Positions 8,041 through 15,518 of a stretch of DNA of 24,456 nt are shown piece by piece. The stretch spans positions 1 through 24,456 of the forward strand of contig CAJLFU010000028.1 in NCBI GenBank assembly GCA_905205995.1, read 5' to 3'. Below the pieces are notes generated by a model. That model was not told the DNA's origin. It was given only the letters and a program-made list of their open reading frames with translations, and ran no database searches. The stretch comes from an uncultured Haemophilus sp. (GTDB lineage: Bacteria; Pseudomonadota; Gammaproteobacteria; Enterobacterales; Pasteurellaceae). Within the stretch, counting starts at the first letter, position 1. Every line of letters begins with the position of its first letter. A program made the position numbers and the translations under genes.

Positions 8041-8826
8041 TTATAAAAAGTTCCACGACACATTCGAGACTAATCGACATTGGTCGCATTTAAAGTAAAT
8101 CACATCAAATAGTGGCGCGTTTAATGCCCAATCGCCACCACATTGCGGGCAACAGCGTTGCTGTTCCGATTCTAAAGAATGCCCACCGACACGGTATAAA
8201 TAATAATAGGTCGGTGTGCCACTTTCTTTTTCAATTTCAGCAGCAAGGTAGCGTCCATGCTTGCTGAGCGTGCTATTAAGCTCGGAGATTTCGCTTAACG
8301 ATTCTTTTTCTAAAGCTGAACCATTCATTTGCAGCTGATCGCAAGCCTGCCAATTTTCCTGCCACTTAATCAAATCTTGGCTTAAGTGCGGTTGATTTTT
8401 TAGCTGTTTATAGAGTGGAATTGGAGAAAAATCATCTCCGCTATGCAATGGCGAGCAAGATTGCAAATGTGTAGTGTAGAGAATCTGCCATGCTGGTTGG
8501 CTACATTCTGCGGTGCTATCTGCATTTAAATCATCAGCAATAATTTGAAAACCTTGAAAATTTAAACCGCACTTTTCAGCATTTTCCATCGCCTGATTCA
8601 CAGATTGATTATTGTTTTCGGGTAAAAGGCTATCTTGCTCCGGGCAAATGACGCGCATCGCAAAACCTTGTTCTCCCTCTTCTTCCGTTAAATAAAGCGG
8701 GATTTCACGTCCGATAATTTGCCCGTTATAACGCCATTGGTCGATGACAGCATTGAGCAAACGGCTTTGTAGGCCAATATCATTTTCTAAGGCGGTCAAT
8801 TTAAAAAAGGGTTCGATCAGATACAT
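8041..8826 (-). CDS. Zinc-ribbon protein, DUF2310-like, possible nucleic-acid binder
   Basis: A 261-residue soluble protein with no signal peptide or membrane segment. Its C-terminus has a zinc-ribbon: CPQC at 226-229 and CDQC at 247-250, separated by 17 residues, with an extra Cys at 225. The rest is acidic and Gln/Leu-rich. I recognise it as resembling the Zn-ribbon-containing DUF2310 family seen in Haemophilus and relatives, whose function is not known; the nucleic-acid role is only a family-level guess. It starts 2 bp after the csdE stop and is followed by queF, so it is co-transcribed with sulfur-relay and tRNA-modification genes. Two uptake signals lie inside (8384-8392 + and 8566-8574 -). 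Confidence 0.75.
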   Translation of the reverse strand: MYLIEPFFKLTALENDIGLQSRLLNAVIDQWRYNGQIIGREIPLYLTEEEGEQGFAMRVICPEQDSLLPENNNQSVNQAMENAEKCGLNFQGFQIIADDLNADSTAECSQPAWQILYTTHLQSCSPLHSGDDFSPIPLYKQLKNQPHLSQDLIKWQENWQACDQLQMNGSALEKESLSEISELNSTLSKHGRYLAAEIEKESGTPTYYYLYRVGGHSLESEQQRCCPQCGGDWALNAPLFDVIYFKCDQCRLVSNVSWNFL

Positions 8827-8828
8827 AA

Positions 8829-9203
8829 TTACAGATTGTGCAAGATTTCTTCGATTTGTTTTAAACCGTTTAAGCGGGTTTCACTTAAGCGAGAGGCAAT
8901 ACCGAGCTCATCAAAAAATTGACGAATATTAAATTGTTGTAATTGGTTGCTGGTTTGGTCATTGATATTTTGCAACAACAACCATAACAAACCATTCATA
9001 ATGCGTGCTTCGCTGTAAGCTTGAAATTGAAACGTGCCGTCATTTTGTGGAATGGTCTTAAACCAAAGCCCTGCTTCGCAGCCTTGAATCGATTGCATTT
9101 GAGCCAATTCATCTGGAGAAGGTTGAGGAAGATGTTTACCGGCTTGAATAATGAAACGGTAACGTTCTTCCCAATTTTTTGCCTGTTTAATTTTTTCTAG
9201 CAT
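8829..9203 (-). CDS. csdE: SufE/CsdE-family sulfur acceptor
   Basis: Accepts persulfide sulfur from a cysteine desulfurase and passes it on. The 124-residue protein has the SufE-type reactive cysteine at Cys42 in SIQGCEAGLWF. The preceding helix (WEERYRFIIQAGKHLP) and the following helical region (MNGLLWLLLQNIN) fit the fold. It overlaps the end of csdA by 7 bp, so the pair is probably translated together. The partner is CsdA-like rather than part of a sufABCDSE cluster, hence the csdE name. In E. coli the CsdA-CsdE pair feeds CsdL/TcdA, which makes cyclic t6A in tRNA; that protein is not in the window. Confidence 0.85.
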   Translation of the reverse strand: MLEKIKQAKNWEERYRFIIQAGKHLPQPSPDELAQMQSIQGCEAGLWFKTIPQNDGTFQFQAYSEARIMNGLLWLLLQNINDQTSNQLQQFNIRQFFDELGIASRLSETRLNGLKQIEEILHNL

Positions 9204-10399
9204 GCTAATAACTCTAAGGATTTATCTAATGCCGCAAAGAAAGCATCCACATCTTGCGGACTATTGTAAGGCGCAAAAGAAAGTCTTAATGTAGTACGCT
9301 CACCAAGGCGGACTAAGTAAGGTTGTGCGCAATGCTCACCAACGCGCAATGCAATTTTTTGTTCACTTAATAGGGTGGCAAGATCTGAAGATGCAATCTC
9401 ATCAAAAACAAAACATACTACAGAACTTGGCTGCGGCGAATTGAATAAGCGACAATTTGGATAGTTTTTTAACCGCACTTTACTTTGTTCAGCAAGCTCA
9501 ACAGCATGCGCCTCGGCTGCTTGAAAATCCCATTTTTTGAGCCAATCTAACACCGCACCAAAACCAATCACGCCCGCAATATTTGGTGTGCCGGCTTCTA
9601 ATCGATAAGGCAAATCGGCAAAGGTAATACATTCATGGGATACGCGCTCAATCATTTTTCCACCGTAAAAAAGCGGTTGTAATAGGGAAAGCGAGCTCAA
9701 TTTTCCGCTTAATATGCCAATGCCGTTTGGTCCATAAATTTTGTGTGCAGAAAAGGCGATAAAATCCGCATCTAATGCCTGTAAATCAATCTGTATATGA
9801 CTAATAGCCTGAGCGGCATCCACTAAAACGAGCGCATTGCTATGTTGACGGATTACTCGAATTAAATGCTGGATATGTTGTTCTGTTCCCGTTACGTTGG
9901 AAACAAAATTGAGAGCCACTAATTTGGTTTTTTCATTTAAGGCTGCAATCAAGGCATTTTCATCAATTAACCAATTATCCAAAATAGGTAGCACTTGAAT
10001 TTTCGCTCCGCCTTTTTTCGCTGTTTCATGCCAAGTAACAAAATTAGCATGATGGTCCGCTTGGCTAATTAAAATCTCGTCATCTGCATGTAAAGAGGGG
10101 AGTAAACCGTTGGCAACCAAATTAATGCTATGAGTCGTCCCAGAAGTCCAAATTACCGCTTTTTCATCTTCCGCATTAATTAAGGTTTTAACTAAGTGAC
10201 GAGCATTTTCGTATTGTGCTGTTTGTGCCGCTTCATACTGACTACGATGCACTGAGCCTGCCGATTGATAAAAAGTACTCGTCACATCAATTAATGCTTG
10301 AGGTTTTAGTGCTGTCGCTGCATTATCCAAATAAATCACGGCATTTGGCGATTTAAAATAAGGGAATTCATTTTTAAATGATTGATAATCAAAGGCCAT
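9197..10399 (-). CDS. csdA: Cysteine desulfurase, CsdA/SufS class
   Basis: PLP enzyme that takes sulfur from cysteine as a persulfide. The 400-residue product is close to the 401 of E. coli CsdA. Lys220 in AFSAHKIYGPNG is the PLP Schiff-base residue, and Cys357 in LRVGEHCAQPYL is the persulfide carrier. I chose the ATG at 10399 because translation there reads MAFDYQSFKNEF, the usual N-terminus, with GGAGAT just upstream. A longer reading back to 10561 would overlap the nuclease gene deeply and adds non-homologous residues. The chosen start still overlaps the nuclease stop by 11 bp. csdE follows with a 7-bp overlap. Confidence 0.92.
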   Translation of the reverse strand: MAFDYQSFKNEFPYFKSPNAVIYLDNAATALKPQALIDVTSTFYQSAGSVHRSQYEAAQTAQYENARHLVKTLINAEDEKAVIWTSGTTHSINLVANGLLPSLHADDEILISQADHHANFVTWHETAKKGGAKIQVLPILDNWLIDENALIAALNEKTKLVALNFVSNVTGTEQHIQHLIRVIRQHSNALVLVDAAQAISHIQIDLQALDADFIAFSAHKIYGPNGIGILSGKLSSLSLLQPLFYGGKMIERVSHECITFADLPYRLEAGTPNIAGVIGFGAVLDWLKKWDFQAAEAHAVELAEQSKVRLKNYPNCRLFNSPQPSSVVCFVFDEIASSDLATLLSEQKIALRVGEHCAQPYLVRLGERTTLRLSFAPYNSPQDVDAFFAALDKSLELLAC

Positions 10400-10904
10400 G
10401 GTTATCTCCGTGTTTGACTGTTTTTTTCTGTTTACGCCATTCATAAGGGGCAACAGGGTTGGGATCTCGCCACAAGCCGATTTTTTGTTGTTGGGCAAAA
10501 TCTTGTGCCTGGAAGTAGATTGGATTTTTAGCGAATTGGGGGTAAACCCACGCCATGCCATTTTTCACCATTTCTAAGTTGATGTTTTGTTCTTGTAGAT
10601 AAACCGTTGCCAAAATACGTTGGTAGCGATCATAACCAGAAACTGACAACGTCACATTTTGTTTGAAAACAAGCTGTGAAAGATATTGTTTGGCTTTCTT
10701 TCCAAACGGCTGGCCTTTTTCTGGCGCATCAATTTCTTGTAATCGTACTTTGAATTGTTTTTTTGTCGGTAAGAGACAAGTTAAGGTATCGCCGTCACTT
10801 ACACCAACGACCCAACATGCCATTTGGCGTTCAGTAGCGAGTGAAAATTGCGTCCAAAGTGCGGTCAAAATTATGGTTAAAAATAAGAAGAATTTTTTAA
10901 TCAT
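10389..10904 (-). CDS. Secreted thermonuclease-like (SNase family) nuclease
   Basis: A 171-residue protein with an N-terminal signal peptide (IKKFFLFLTIILTALW), probably cleaved after SLA at residue 23, so it should act in the periplasm or outside the cell. The SNase fold residues are present: Asp37/Asp39-Thr40 in VSDGDT, Arg54, Asp59 and Glu62 in VRLQEIDAPEKGQ, and Arg96 in DRYQRILAT. These correspond to the calcium ligands and catalytic Arg35, Glu43 and Arg87 of staphylococcal nuclease, so it should be active. It is the first gene of the minus-strand operon leading to csdA. Its ribosome site is weak (AAAGAAA). A perfect uptake signal (10857-10865) lies inside the signal-peptide coding region. 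Confidence 0.9.
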   Translation of the reverse strand: MIKKFFLFLTIILTALWTQFSLATERQMACWVVGVSDGDTLTCLLPTKKQFKVRLQEIDAPEKGQPFGKKAKQYLSQLVFKQNVTLSVSGYDRYQRILATVYLQEQNINLEMVKNGMAWVYPQFAKNPIYFQAQDFAQQQKIGLWRDPNPVAPYEWRKQKKTVKHGDNHGL

Positions 10905-10915
10905 TTGGAATTTCT

Positions 10916-10945
10916 TTGATCTGCATCGTAAAATTTAGCTAAAAT
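10916..10945 (+). promoter_or_regulatory. Candidate sigma-70 promoter for lrgA
   Basis: TTGATC (10916-10921, 4/6 to TTGACA), 18-bp spacer, TAAAAT (10940-10945, 5/6 to TATAAT). It lies in the 112-bp divergent gap between the nuclease and lrgA and would give a leader of about 65 nt. The gap is so A+T-rich that other -10-like words occur, so this is tentative. Confidence 0.3.
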
Positions 10946-11016
10946 GAATGGGTAATTTTAACAAAAAAAGCGTAAAATAAATTTTAATTGTTATTAAAAA
11001 AGTTGATAGAGAAAAT

Positions 11017-11433
11017 ATGTTACTCCAAAAAGGCGTTCAACTCGCTCGTTCGCTCATCATTTTATACATTATGTTACTACTCGGCAATTTGATTTCTCAC
11101 TATATCCCTGTGGGGATTCCGGGTAGCATTTGGGGCTTGTTATTACTTTTTTTAGGTTTAACGACTCATGTAATTCACTTGGAGTGGATTTATTTCGGTT
11201 CTAGCTTGTTGATTCGTTACATGGCGGTCCTTTTTGTGCCAGTGAGTGTGGGCATTATCAAATATTATGATTTACTCGTGACCCAGTGGAAAGTTTTACT
11301 TATTCCAAACATTCTCAGTACCATTCTGACACTTTTGGTTATTGCATTTATAGGAAACTATTTATTCTATAAACAATCCTTTACCCATAAGCGTAAAAAA
11401 GTATTAGAAAGACGCAATCTTCAAGCTGACTAA
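11017..11433 (+). CDS. lrgA: LrgA/CidA-family holin-like membrane protein
   Basis: A 138-residue inner-membrane protein with four hydrophobic segments (about 7-28, 32-52, 60-82 and 90-116). The family signature IPVGIPGSIWGLLLLFLGL lies between the first and second. The C-terminus (KQSFTHKRKKVLERR) is strongly basic and should face the cytoplasm. LrgA/CidA proteins are studied as holin-like modulators of murein hydrolase activity or as metabolite transporters, and the exact role in Gram-negatives is open. It is followed 9 bp later by lrgB, as is usual for this pair. The start ATG has only a modest AGAGAAA ribosome site. Confidence 0.85.
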   Translation: MLLQKGVQLARSLIILYIMLLLGNLISHYIPVGIPGSIWGLLLLFLGLTTHVIHLEWIYFGSSLLIRYMAVLFVPVSVGIIKYYDLLVTQWKVLLIPNILSTILTLLVIAFIGNYLFYKQSFTHKRKKVLERRNLQAD

Positions 11434-11442
11434 GGTTTTATT

Positions 11443-12135
11443 ATGCAGTATGCAATTTATTTTTATACCATTTTAACGATTTTCGGATTTTGGCTCGCAT
11501 TACAAATCAGTAAACGTTGGAAATCCATGATTTTCAATACATTCGTGCTCACTGTATCAATTCTTGTGCTGATTTTAGTGGTGGGCGATATTCCTTATGA
11601 TGATTATATGGCGGGCAATGCGCCGATTAATAATTTATTAGGGGTGAGTATTGTTGCTCTAGCGTTACCGTTGTATGAACAACTTCGTCAAATTGCGAAA
11701 CAGTGGAAAATTATTCTTTCTGTGGTGACATTAGCTTCTCTGTTTTCCATGTTTACCGGTGCCATTTTTGCGATTATTTTAGGGGCGAGCCCTGAAATGG
11801 TGGCGACCGTATTACCAAAATCAATTACCACGCCAATTGCGATGGAAGTCTCTTCACATTTAGGCGGTATTCCTGCCGTTACAGCCGTAGGTGTGATTGT
11901 TGCAGGTTTGCAAGGTTCGGTTTTTGGTTATCTCATCTTGAAAAAACTCGGTATAAAACAACAAGAAGCCGTGGGTTTATCTGTTGGAGCCGTTTCTCAC
12001 GCATTAGGCACGGTAAGCTGTATGGAAGCCGATCCGAAAGCCGGTAGTTATAGTTCGATTTCTTTGGTACTTTGCGGTATTATGAGCTCAATTTTAGCGC
12101 CCTTAGTATTCCATGTTATTCGTCTATTTTTATGA
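11443..12135 (+). CDS. lrgB: LrgB/CidB-family membrane protein
   Basis: A 230-residue polytopic inner-membrane protein of about seven segments, the standard partner of LrgA. Family hallmarks are LPKSITTPIAMEVSSHLGG in the middle, the Gly-rich LPKS...GGIPAVTAVGVIVAGLQGS block, and the segment AVGLSVGAVSHALGT near the C-terminus. AAGG overlapping the lrgA stop serves as ribosome site. Its TGA overlaps the ATG of the dGTPase gene (ATGA), so the third gene is tied translationally to this pair. Related E. coli proteins are YohK/YohJ. Confidence 0.87.
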   Translation: MQYAIYFYTILTIFGFWLALQISKRWKSMIFNTFVLTVSILVLILVVGDIPYDDYMAGNAPINNLLGVSIVALALPLYEQLRQIAKQWKIILSVVTLASLFSMFTGAIFAIILGASPEMVATVLPKSITTPIAMEVSSHLGGIPAVTAVGVIVAGLQGSVFGYLILKKLGIKQQEAVGLSVGAVSHALGTVSCMEADPKAGSYSSISLVLCGIMSSILAPLVFHVIRLFL

Positions 12136-13484
12136 GAACCCAATTAGCTGATTTTTGGACTGAACGTTTCCTTCCTGATCCGCCTCGCGAAAAAGATCAC
12201 CGACCGCCATTTCGTCGTGATCGCGGGCGGATTTTACATTCCGCCGCTTTCCGTTGTTTGCAAGCCAAAACACAGATTCACGCCGTGGGCGAAAATGATT
12301 TTTATCGCACTCGTTTAACTCATTCCCTTGAAGTGGCACAAATCGGTAGCAGTCTGGTTTCTCAATTAAAATTTGCGGAAAGTTATGTTGCTATTTCAGA
12401 CCAGCTTCATATTGAAAAAAGTGAATTACAAAAACAACTCAAGCCTTTATTACCAAGCAATGATTTAATTGAAAGTTTGTGCTTTGCGCATGATATTGGT
12501 CATCCACCGTTTGGTCATGGTGGGGAAGTGGCACTCAATTATATGATGTGTAATCACGGTGGTTTTGAAGGTAATGCGCAGACATTTCGTATTATTACTA
12601 AACTGGAACCTTATACTGAAACGGCAGGGATGAATTTAACGCGTCGTGCTATTTTAGGTGTGGTGAAATATCCGAATATTTTAGACCTGTCTTCACCACA
12701 ATATGCTCAGTTGCCGCATGCTGAAAACGCTGATCCGCGTTATGTCAAAATTAGTGACTGGAAGCCTGGAAAAGGGTTATTCCGTGATGACGTCACAATG
12801 TTCACTTGGCTGTTGCAAAATCTTTCTAAAAATGACCGCACTTTGTTTGGAACATTTCAAAAAGCGCGGTCAAATCCTGCCGAGTTTTTAAAAACACAAT
12901 TTAAATCTTTAGATTGCAGCATTATGGAATTGGCGGACGATATTGCATATGGTGTGCATGATTTAGAAGATGCGATTGTGACCGGTGTAGTAAATCAACA
13001 TCAGTGGCAAGAAGCATTGGATGAACTTAAAACGATTCCTTCAGATTGGCTGGCAAAAAATATAGAACAAGTCAGCCAACGATTATTCTCCAATCATCAT
13101 TTCGAGCGTAAAAACGCCATTGGGGCATTAGTGAATTTCTTTATCACCCATGTGCGTTGGAAAGTCACCGGCAATTTTGATGAACCTTTGTTACGTTATA
13201 ACGCAGAATTGCCACAAGATGTGATTGCTGCATTAAATGTATTTAAAAAGTTTGTGTGGAAATACGTGATTCGCCATGTCGAAACGCAACGCATTGAATA
13301 TAAAGGGCAACGCATTCTCACTGAAATGTTCCAGATTTTTGAGTCTGACCCAGAACGTTTATTGCCAACGAATACGGCTAATCGATGGAGAAATGCGCCA
13401 GAACAGGGCAAAAAACGTATCATTTGTGACTATATTGCGGGCATGTCAGATGCCTATGCCTTAAAGGTTTATCACCAGCTATAA
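12132..13484 (+). CDS. dgt: dGTPase-like HD-domain triphosphohydrolase
   Basis: Predicted to hydrolyse dGTP (or other dNTPs) to the deoxynucleoside and triphosphate. The 450-residue protein has the HD metal site: His64 in RLTHSLEVAQIG and His120-Asp121 in CFAHDIGHPPFGHGGE. A downstream Asp in MELADDIAYGVHDLED probably completes it. It is shorter than E. coli Dgt (505 residues), matching the dGTPase-like subfamily. I chose the ATG at 12132 (MRTQLADFW) because it forms ATGA with the lrgB stop; an in-frame ATG at 12072 lies within lrgB. The stop overlaps a perfect uptake signal (13484-13492). Link to lrgAB is by position only. Confidence 0.87.
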   Translation: MRTQLADFWTERFLPDPPREKDHRPPFRRDRGRILHSAAFRCLQAKTQIHAVGENDFYRTRLTHSLEVAQIGSSLVSQLKFAESYVAISDQLHIEKSELQKQLKPLLPSNDLIESLCFAHDIGHPPFGHGGEVALNYMMCNHGGFEGNAQTFRIITKLEPYTETAGMNLTRRAILGVVKYPNILDLSSPQYAQLPHAENADPRYVKISDWKPGKGLFRDDVTMFTWLLQNLSKNDRTLFGTFQKARSNPAEFLKTQFKSLDCSIMELADDIAYGVHDLEDAIVTGVVNQHQWQEALDELKTIPSDWLAKNIEQVSQRLFSNHHFERKNAIGALVNFFITHVRWKVTGNFDEPLLRYNAELPQDVIAALNVFKKFVWKYVIRHVETQRIEYKGQRILTEMFQIFESDPERLLPTNTANRWRNAPEQGKKRIICDYIAGMSDAYALKVYHQL

Positions 13485-13529
13485 AGTGCGGTTATTTTTA
13501 TTGATATTTTGAATTTATAGGACAATTTT

Positions 13530-15473
13530 GTGGCATTAATTAGTTTAACTAACGCTTATCTTTCTTTTAGTGATCATCCCTTACTTGATCATGCTGAACT
13601 TCATATTGAACCCAATGAGCGCGTGTGTTTAGTGGGGCGTAACGGTGCAGGTAAATCGACTTTATTAAAAATTATCGCACAGCAAGTCACCATGGATGAC
13701 GGCAAGGTGCAGTATGAAAAAGATTTAGTGGTTTCACGTTTAGAGCAAGATCCGCCTCGCCACGCTGAAGGTAATGTATTTGATTATGTGGCAGAAGGCA
13801 TTGAGCATTTAGCGGATTTGTTAAAGGAATATCACCATATTTCGCAAGAGTTGACACAAAATTACAGTGAACAAACTCTTAACCAACTGGCGCAAGTGCA
13901 AGCCAAATTAGAGCATGCTAATGGCTGGCAATTTGAAAATAAAATCAATGAAGTATTGCAAAAACTAGAGTTAAATCCTGATACTAAATTAGCCGATTTA
14001 TCGGGTGGTTGGTTGCGTAAAGCCGCTCTTGCTCGTGCGTTGGTGTGTAACCCCGATGTCTTGTTATTAGATGAACCGACCAACCACTTGGATGTGGATG
14101 CAATCGAATGGTTAGAAAACTTCTTATTAGAATTTACCGGAAGTATTGTATTTATTTCCCACGACCGTTCTTTTATCCGCAAAATGGCGACCCGTATTGT
14201 CGATTTAGATCGCGGGAAATTAGTGTCTTATCCAGGTAACTATGATTTATACCTCACCGCTAAAGAGGAAAGCTTACGTGTCGAAGCATTGCAGAATGAG
14301 CTTTTTGATAAACGTTTAGCGCAAGAAGAGGTCTGGATTCGTCAAGGTATTAAAGCTCGCCGTACGCGTAATGAAGGCCGTGTACGTGCTTTAAAAGCCA
14401 TGCGTGAAGAACGTCGCCAGCGTCGTGAGGTGATGGGTACCGCCAAGTTACAATTAGATAACTCAAGTCGTTCAGGCAAAATCGTGTTTGAAATGGAAGA
14501 TGTAAGCTATGAGATTGAAGGCAAACAGCTGCTCAAAGATTTCAGCACGACCATCTTACGTGGCGATAAAATTGCATTGGTTGGCCCAAATGGTTGCGGA
14601 AAGACCACGTTTATTAAACTTTTATTAGGTGAAATCAAGCCAACTAGCGGTCGCATTCATTGTGGTACAAAATTAGATATTGCTTATTTTGACCAATATC
14701 GGGCTGATCTTGACCCGGAAAAAACGGTGATGGATAACGTTGCTGATGGCAAGCAGGATATTGAGGTCAATGGTGTAAAACGTCATGTGTTGGGCTATTT
14801 GCAGGATTTCTTATTTCCACCCAAACGCGCTATGACACCCGTAAAAGCGCTTTCAGGTGGTGAGCGTAACCGTTTGTTATTGGCTAAATTATTACTGAAA
14901 CCTAATAATCTATTGATTCTCGATGAACCAACCAATGACTTGGATGTAGAAACCTTAGAATTATTGGAAGAAATCCTCACGGATTATCAAGGCACCTTAT
15001 TAATTGTCAGCCATGATCGTCAGTTTATTGATAATGTCGCGACTGAGTGTTATTTCTTTGAAGGCGATGGCGTATTGAATAAATACGTGGGCGGTTTCTT
15101 TGATGCGAAAGGACAACAAGCTAATTACTTTGCGATGAAAGCAGAGCAAGAAGCTCAAAAAGTCAAAAAAGAAGCACCAAAAGCACAGGAAAGTGCGGTC
15201 AAAAATGACGTTGTTTCTCAAAAGCCGAAATCCGTTAAACTTTCTTACAAAGAACAACGTGAGTTAGAACAGCTACCACAATTGTTGGAAGAACTGGAAG
15301 AGAAAATTACCGCACTTCAAGCTGAAATTGGTGACCCTCACTTTTTCCAACAAGCCCATGATGTAACAGATGCGAAGCTTAAGGAATTATCGGACACCGA
15401 AGCTGAACTTGAAACGGCTTTCCTTCGTTGGGAAGAACTTGAAGAGAAAAAGACCCAAGCTGAAGCAAAATAG
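13530..15473 (+). CDS. uup: ABC-F family ATPase Uup
   Basis: Soluble twin-ABC ATPase without membrane segments; Uup affects precise transposon excision, binds branched DNA and acts on ribosomes. The 647 residues contain ABC1 with Walker A GRNGAGKST (36-44), signature LSGGW and Walker B LLLDEPTNHLD. The charged linker follows, then ABC2 with GPNGCGKTT, LSGGERNR and LILDEPTNDLD, and a C-terminal Lys/Glu coiled coil typical of Uup (E. coli 635 residues). The start is GTG at 13530 with AGGA 8 nt upstream. Uptake signals at 15191-15199 (+) and 15309-15317 (-) lie in the hinge and coiled coil, where sequence is tolerant. A strong terminator follows. Confidence 0.93.
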   Translation: MALISLTNAYLSFSDHPLLDHAELHIEPNERVCLVGRNGAGKSTLLKIIAQQVTMDDGKVQYEKDLVVSRLEQDPPRHAEGNVFDYVAEGIEHLADLLKEYHHISQELTQNYSEQTLNQLAQVQAKLEHANGWQFENKINEVLQKLELNPDTKLADLSGGWLRKAALARALVCNPDVLLLDEPTNHLDVDAIEWLENFLLEFTGSIVFISHDRSFIRKMATRIVDLDRGKLVSYPGNYDLYLTAKEESLRVEALQNELFDKRLAQEEVWIRQGIKARRTRNEGRVRALKAMREERRQRREVMGTAKLQLDNSSRSGKIVFEMEDVSYEIEGKQLLKDFSTTILRGDKIALVGPNGCGKTTFIKLLLGEIKPTSGRIHCGTKLDIAYFDQYRADLDPEKTVMDNVADGKQDIEVNGVKRHVLGYLQDFLFPPKRAMTPVKALSGGERNRLLLAKLLLKPNNLLILDEPTNDLDVETLELLEEILTDYQGTLLIVSHDRQFIDNVATECYFFEGDGVLNKYVGGFFDAKGQQANYFAMKAEQEAQKVKKEAPKAQESAVKNDVVSQKPKSVKLSYKEQRELEQLPQLLEELEEKITALQAEIGDPHFFQQAHDVTDAKLKELSDTEAELETAFLRWEELEEKKTQAEAK

Positions 15474-15490
15474 GGCATAGGTAACAAAGA

Positions 15491-15517
15491 AACCGAGCGA
15501 AATAGCTCGGTTTTTTT
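15491..15517. terminator. Rho-independent terminator at the uup / NSS convergent junction
   Basis: AACCGAGC (15491-15498) pairs with GCTCGGTT (15505-15512) around GAAATA, followed by seven T (15511-15517). It is strong for uup on the plus strand. On the minus strand the same stem is followed by a TTTCTTTG run, so it probably also ends the NSS transcript. Confidence 0.88.
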
Positions 15518-15518
15518 A

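Noticed and set aside
10400..10561. Longer N-terminus of csdA reaching into the nuclease gene
   Set aside because: The extra 54 residues overlap the nuclease in another frame and do not resemble cysteine desulfurases; ATG at 10399 has GGAGAT and gives the usual N-terminus.
10897..10926. Nine-codon ORF (MQIKEIPND) overlapping the nuclease start as a leader peptide
   Set aside because: Too short to judge, no attenuator hairpin and no good ribosome site; chance is the simpler reading.
12072..12131. Earlier in-frame ATG for the dGTPase gene inside lrgB
   Set aside because: The 20 added residues are out-of-frame lrgB sequence; the ATGA overlap at 12132 is the normal coupled start.
12835..12870. 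Facing ACCGCACTT and AAGCGCGGT words in dgt as an internal terminator
   Set aside because: The dyad has a mismatch and no T-run, and lies within a conserved coding region.
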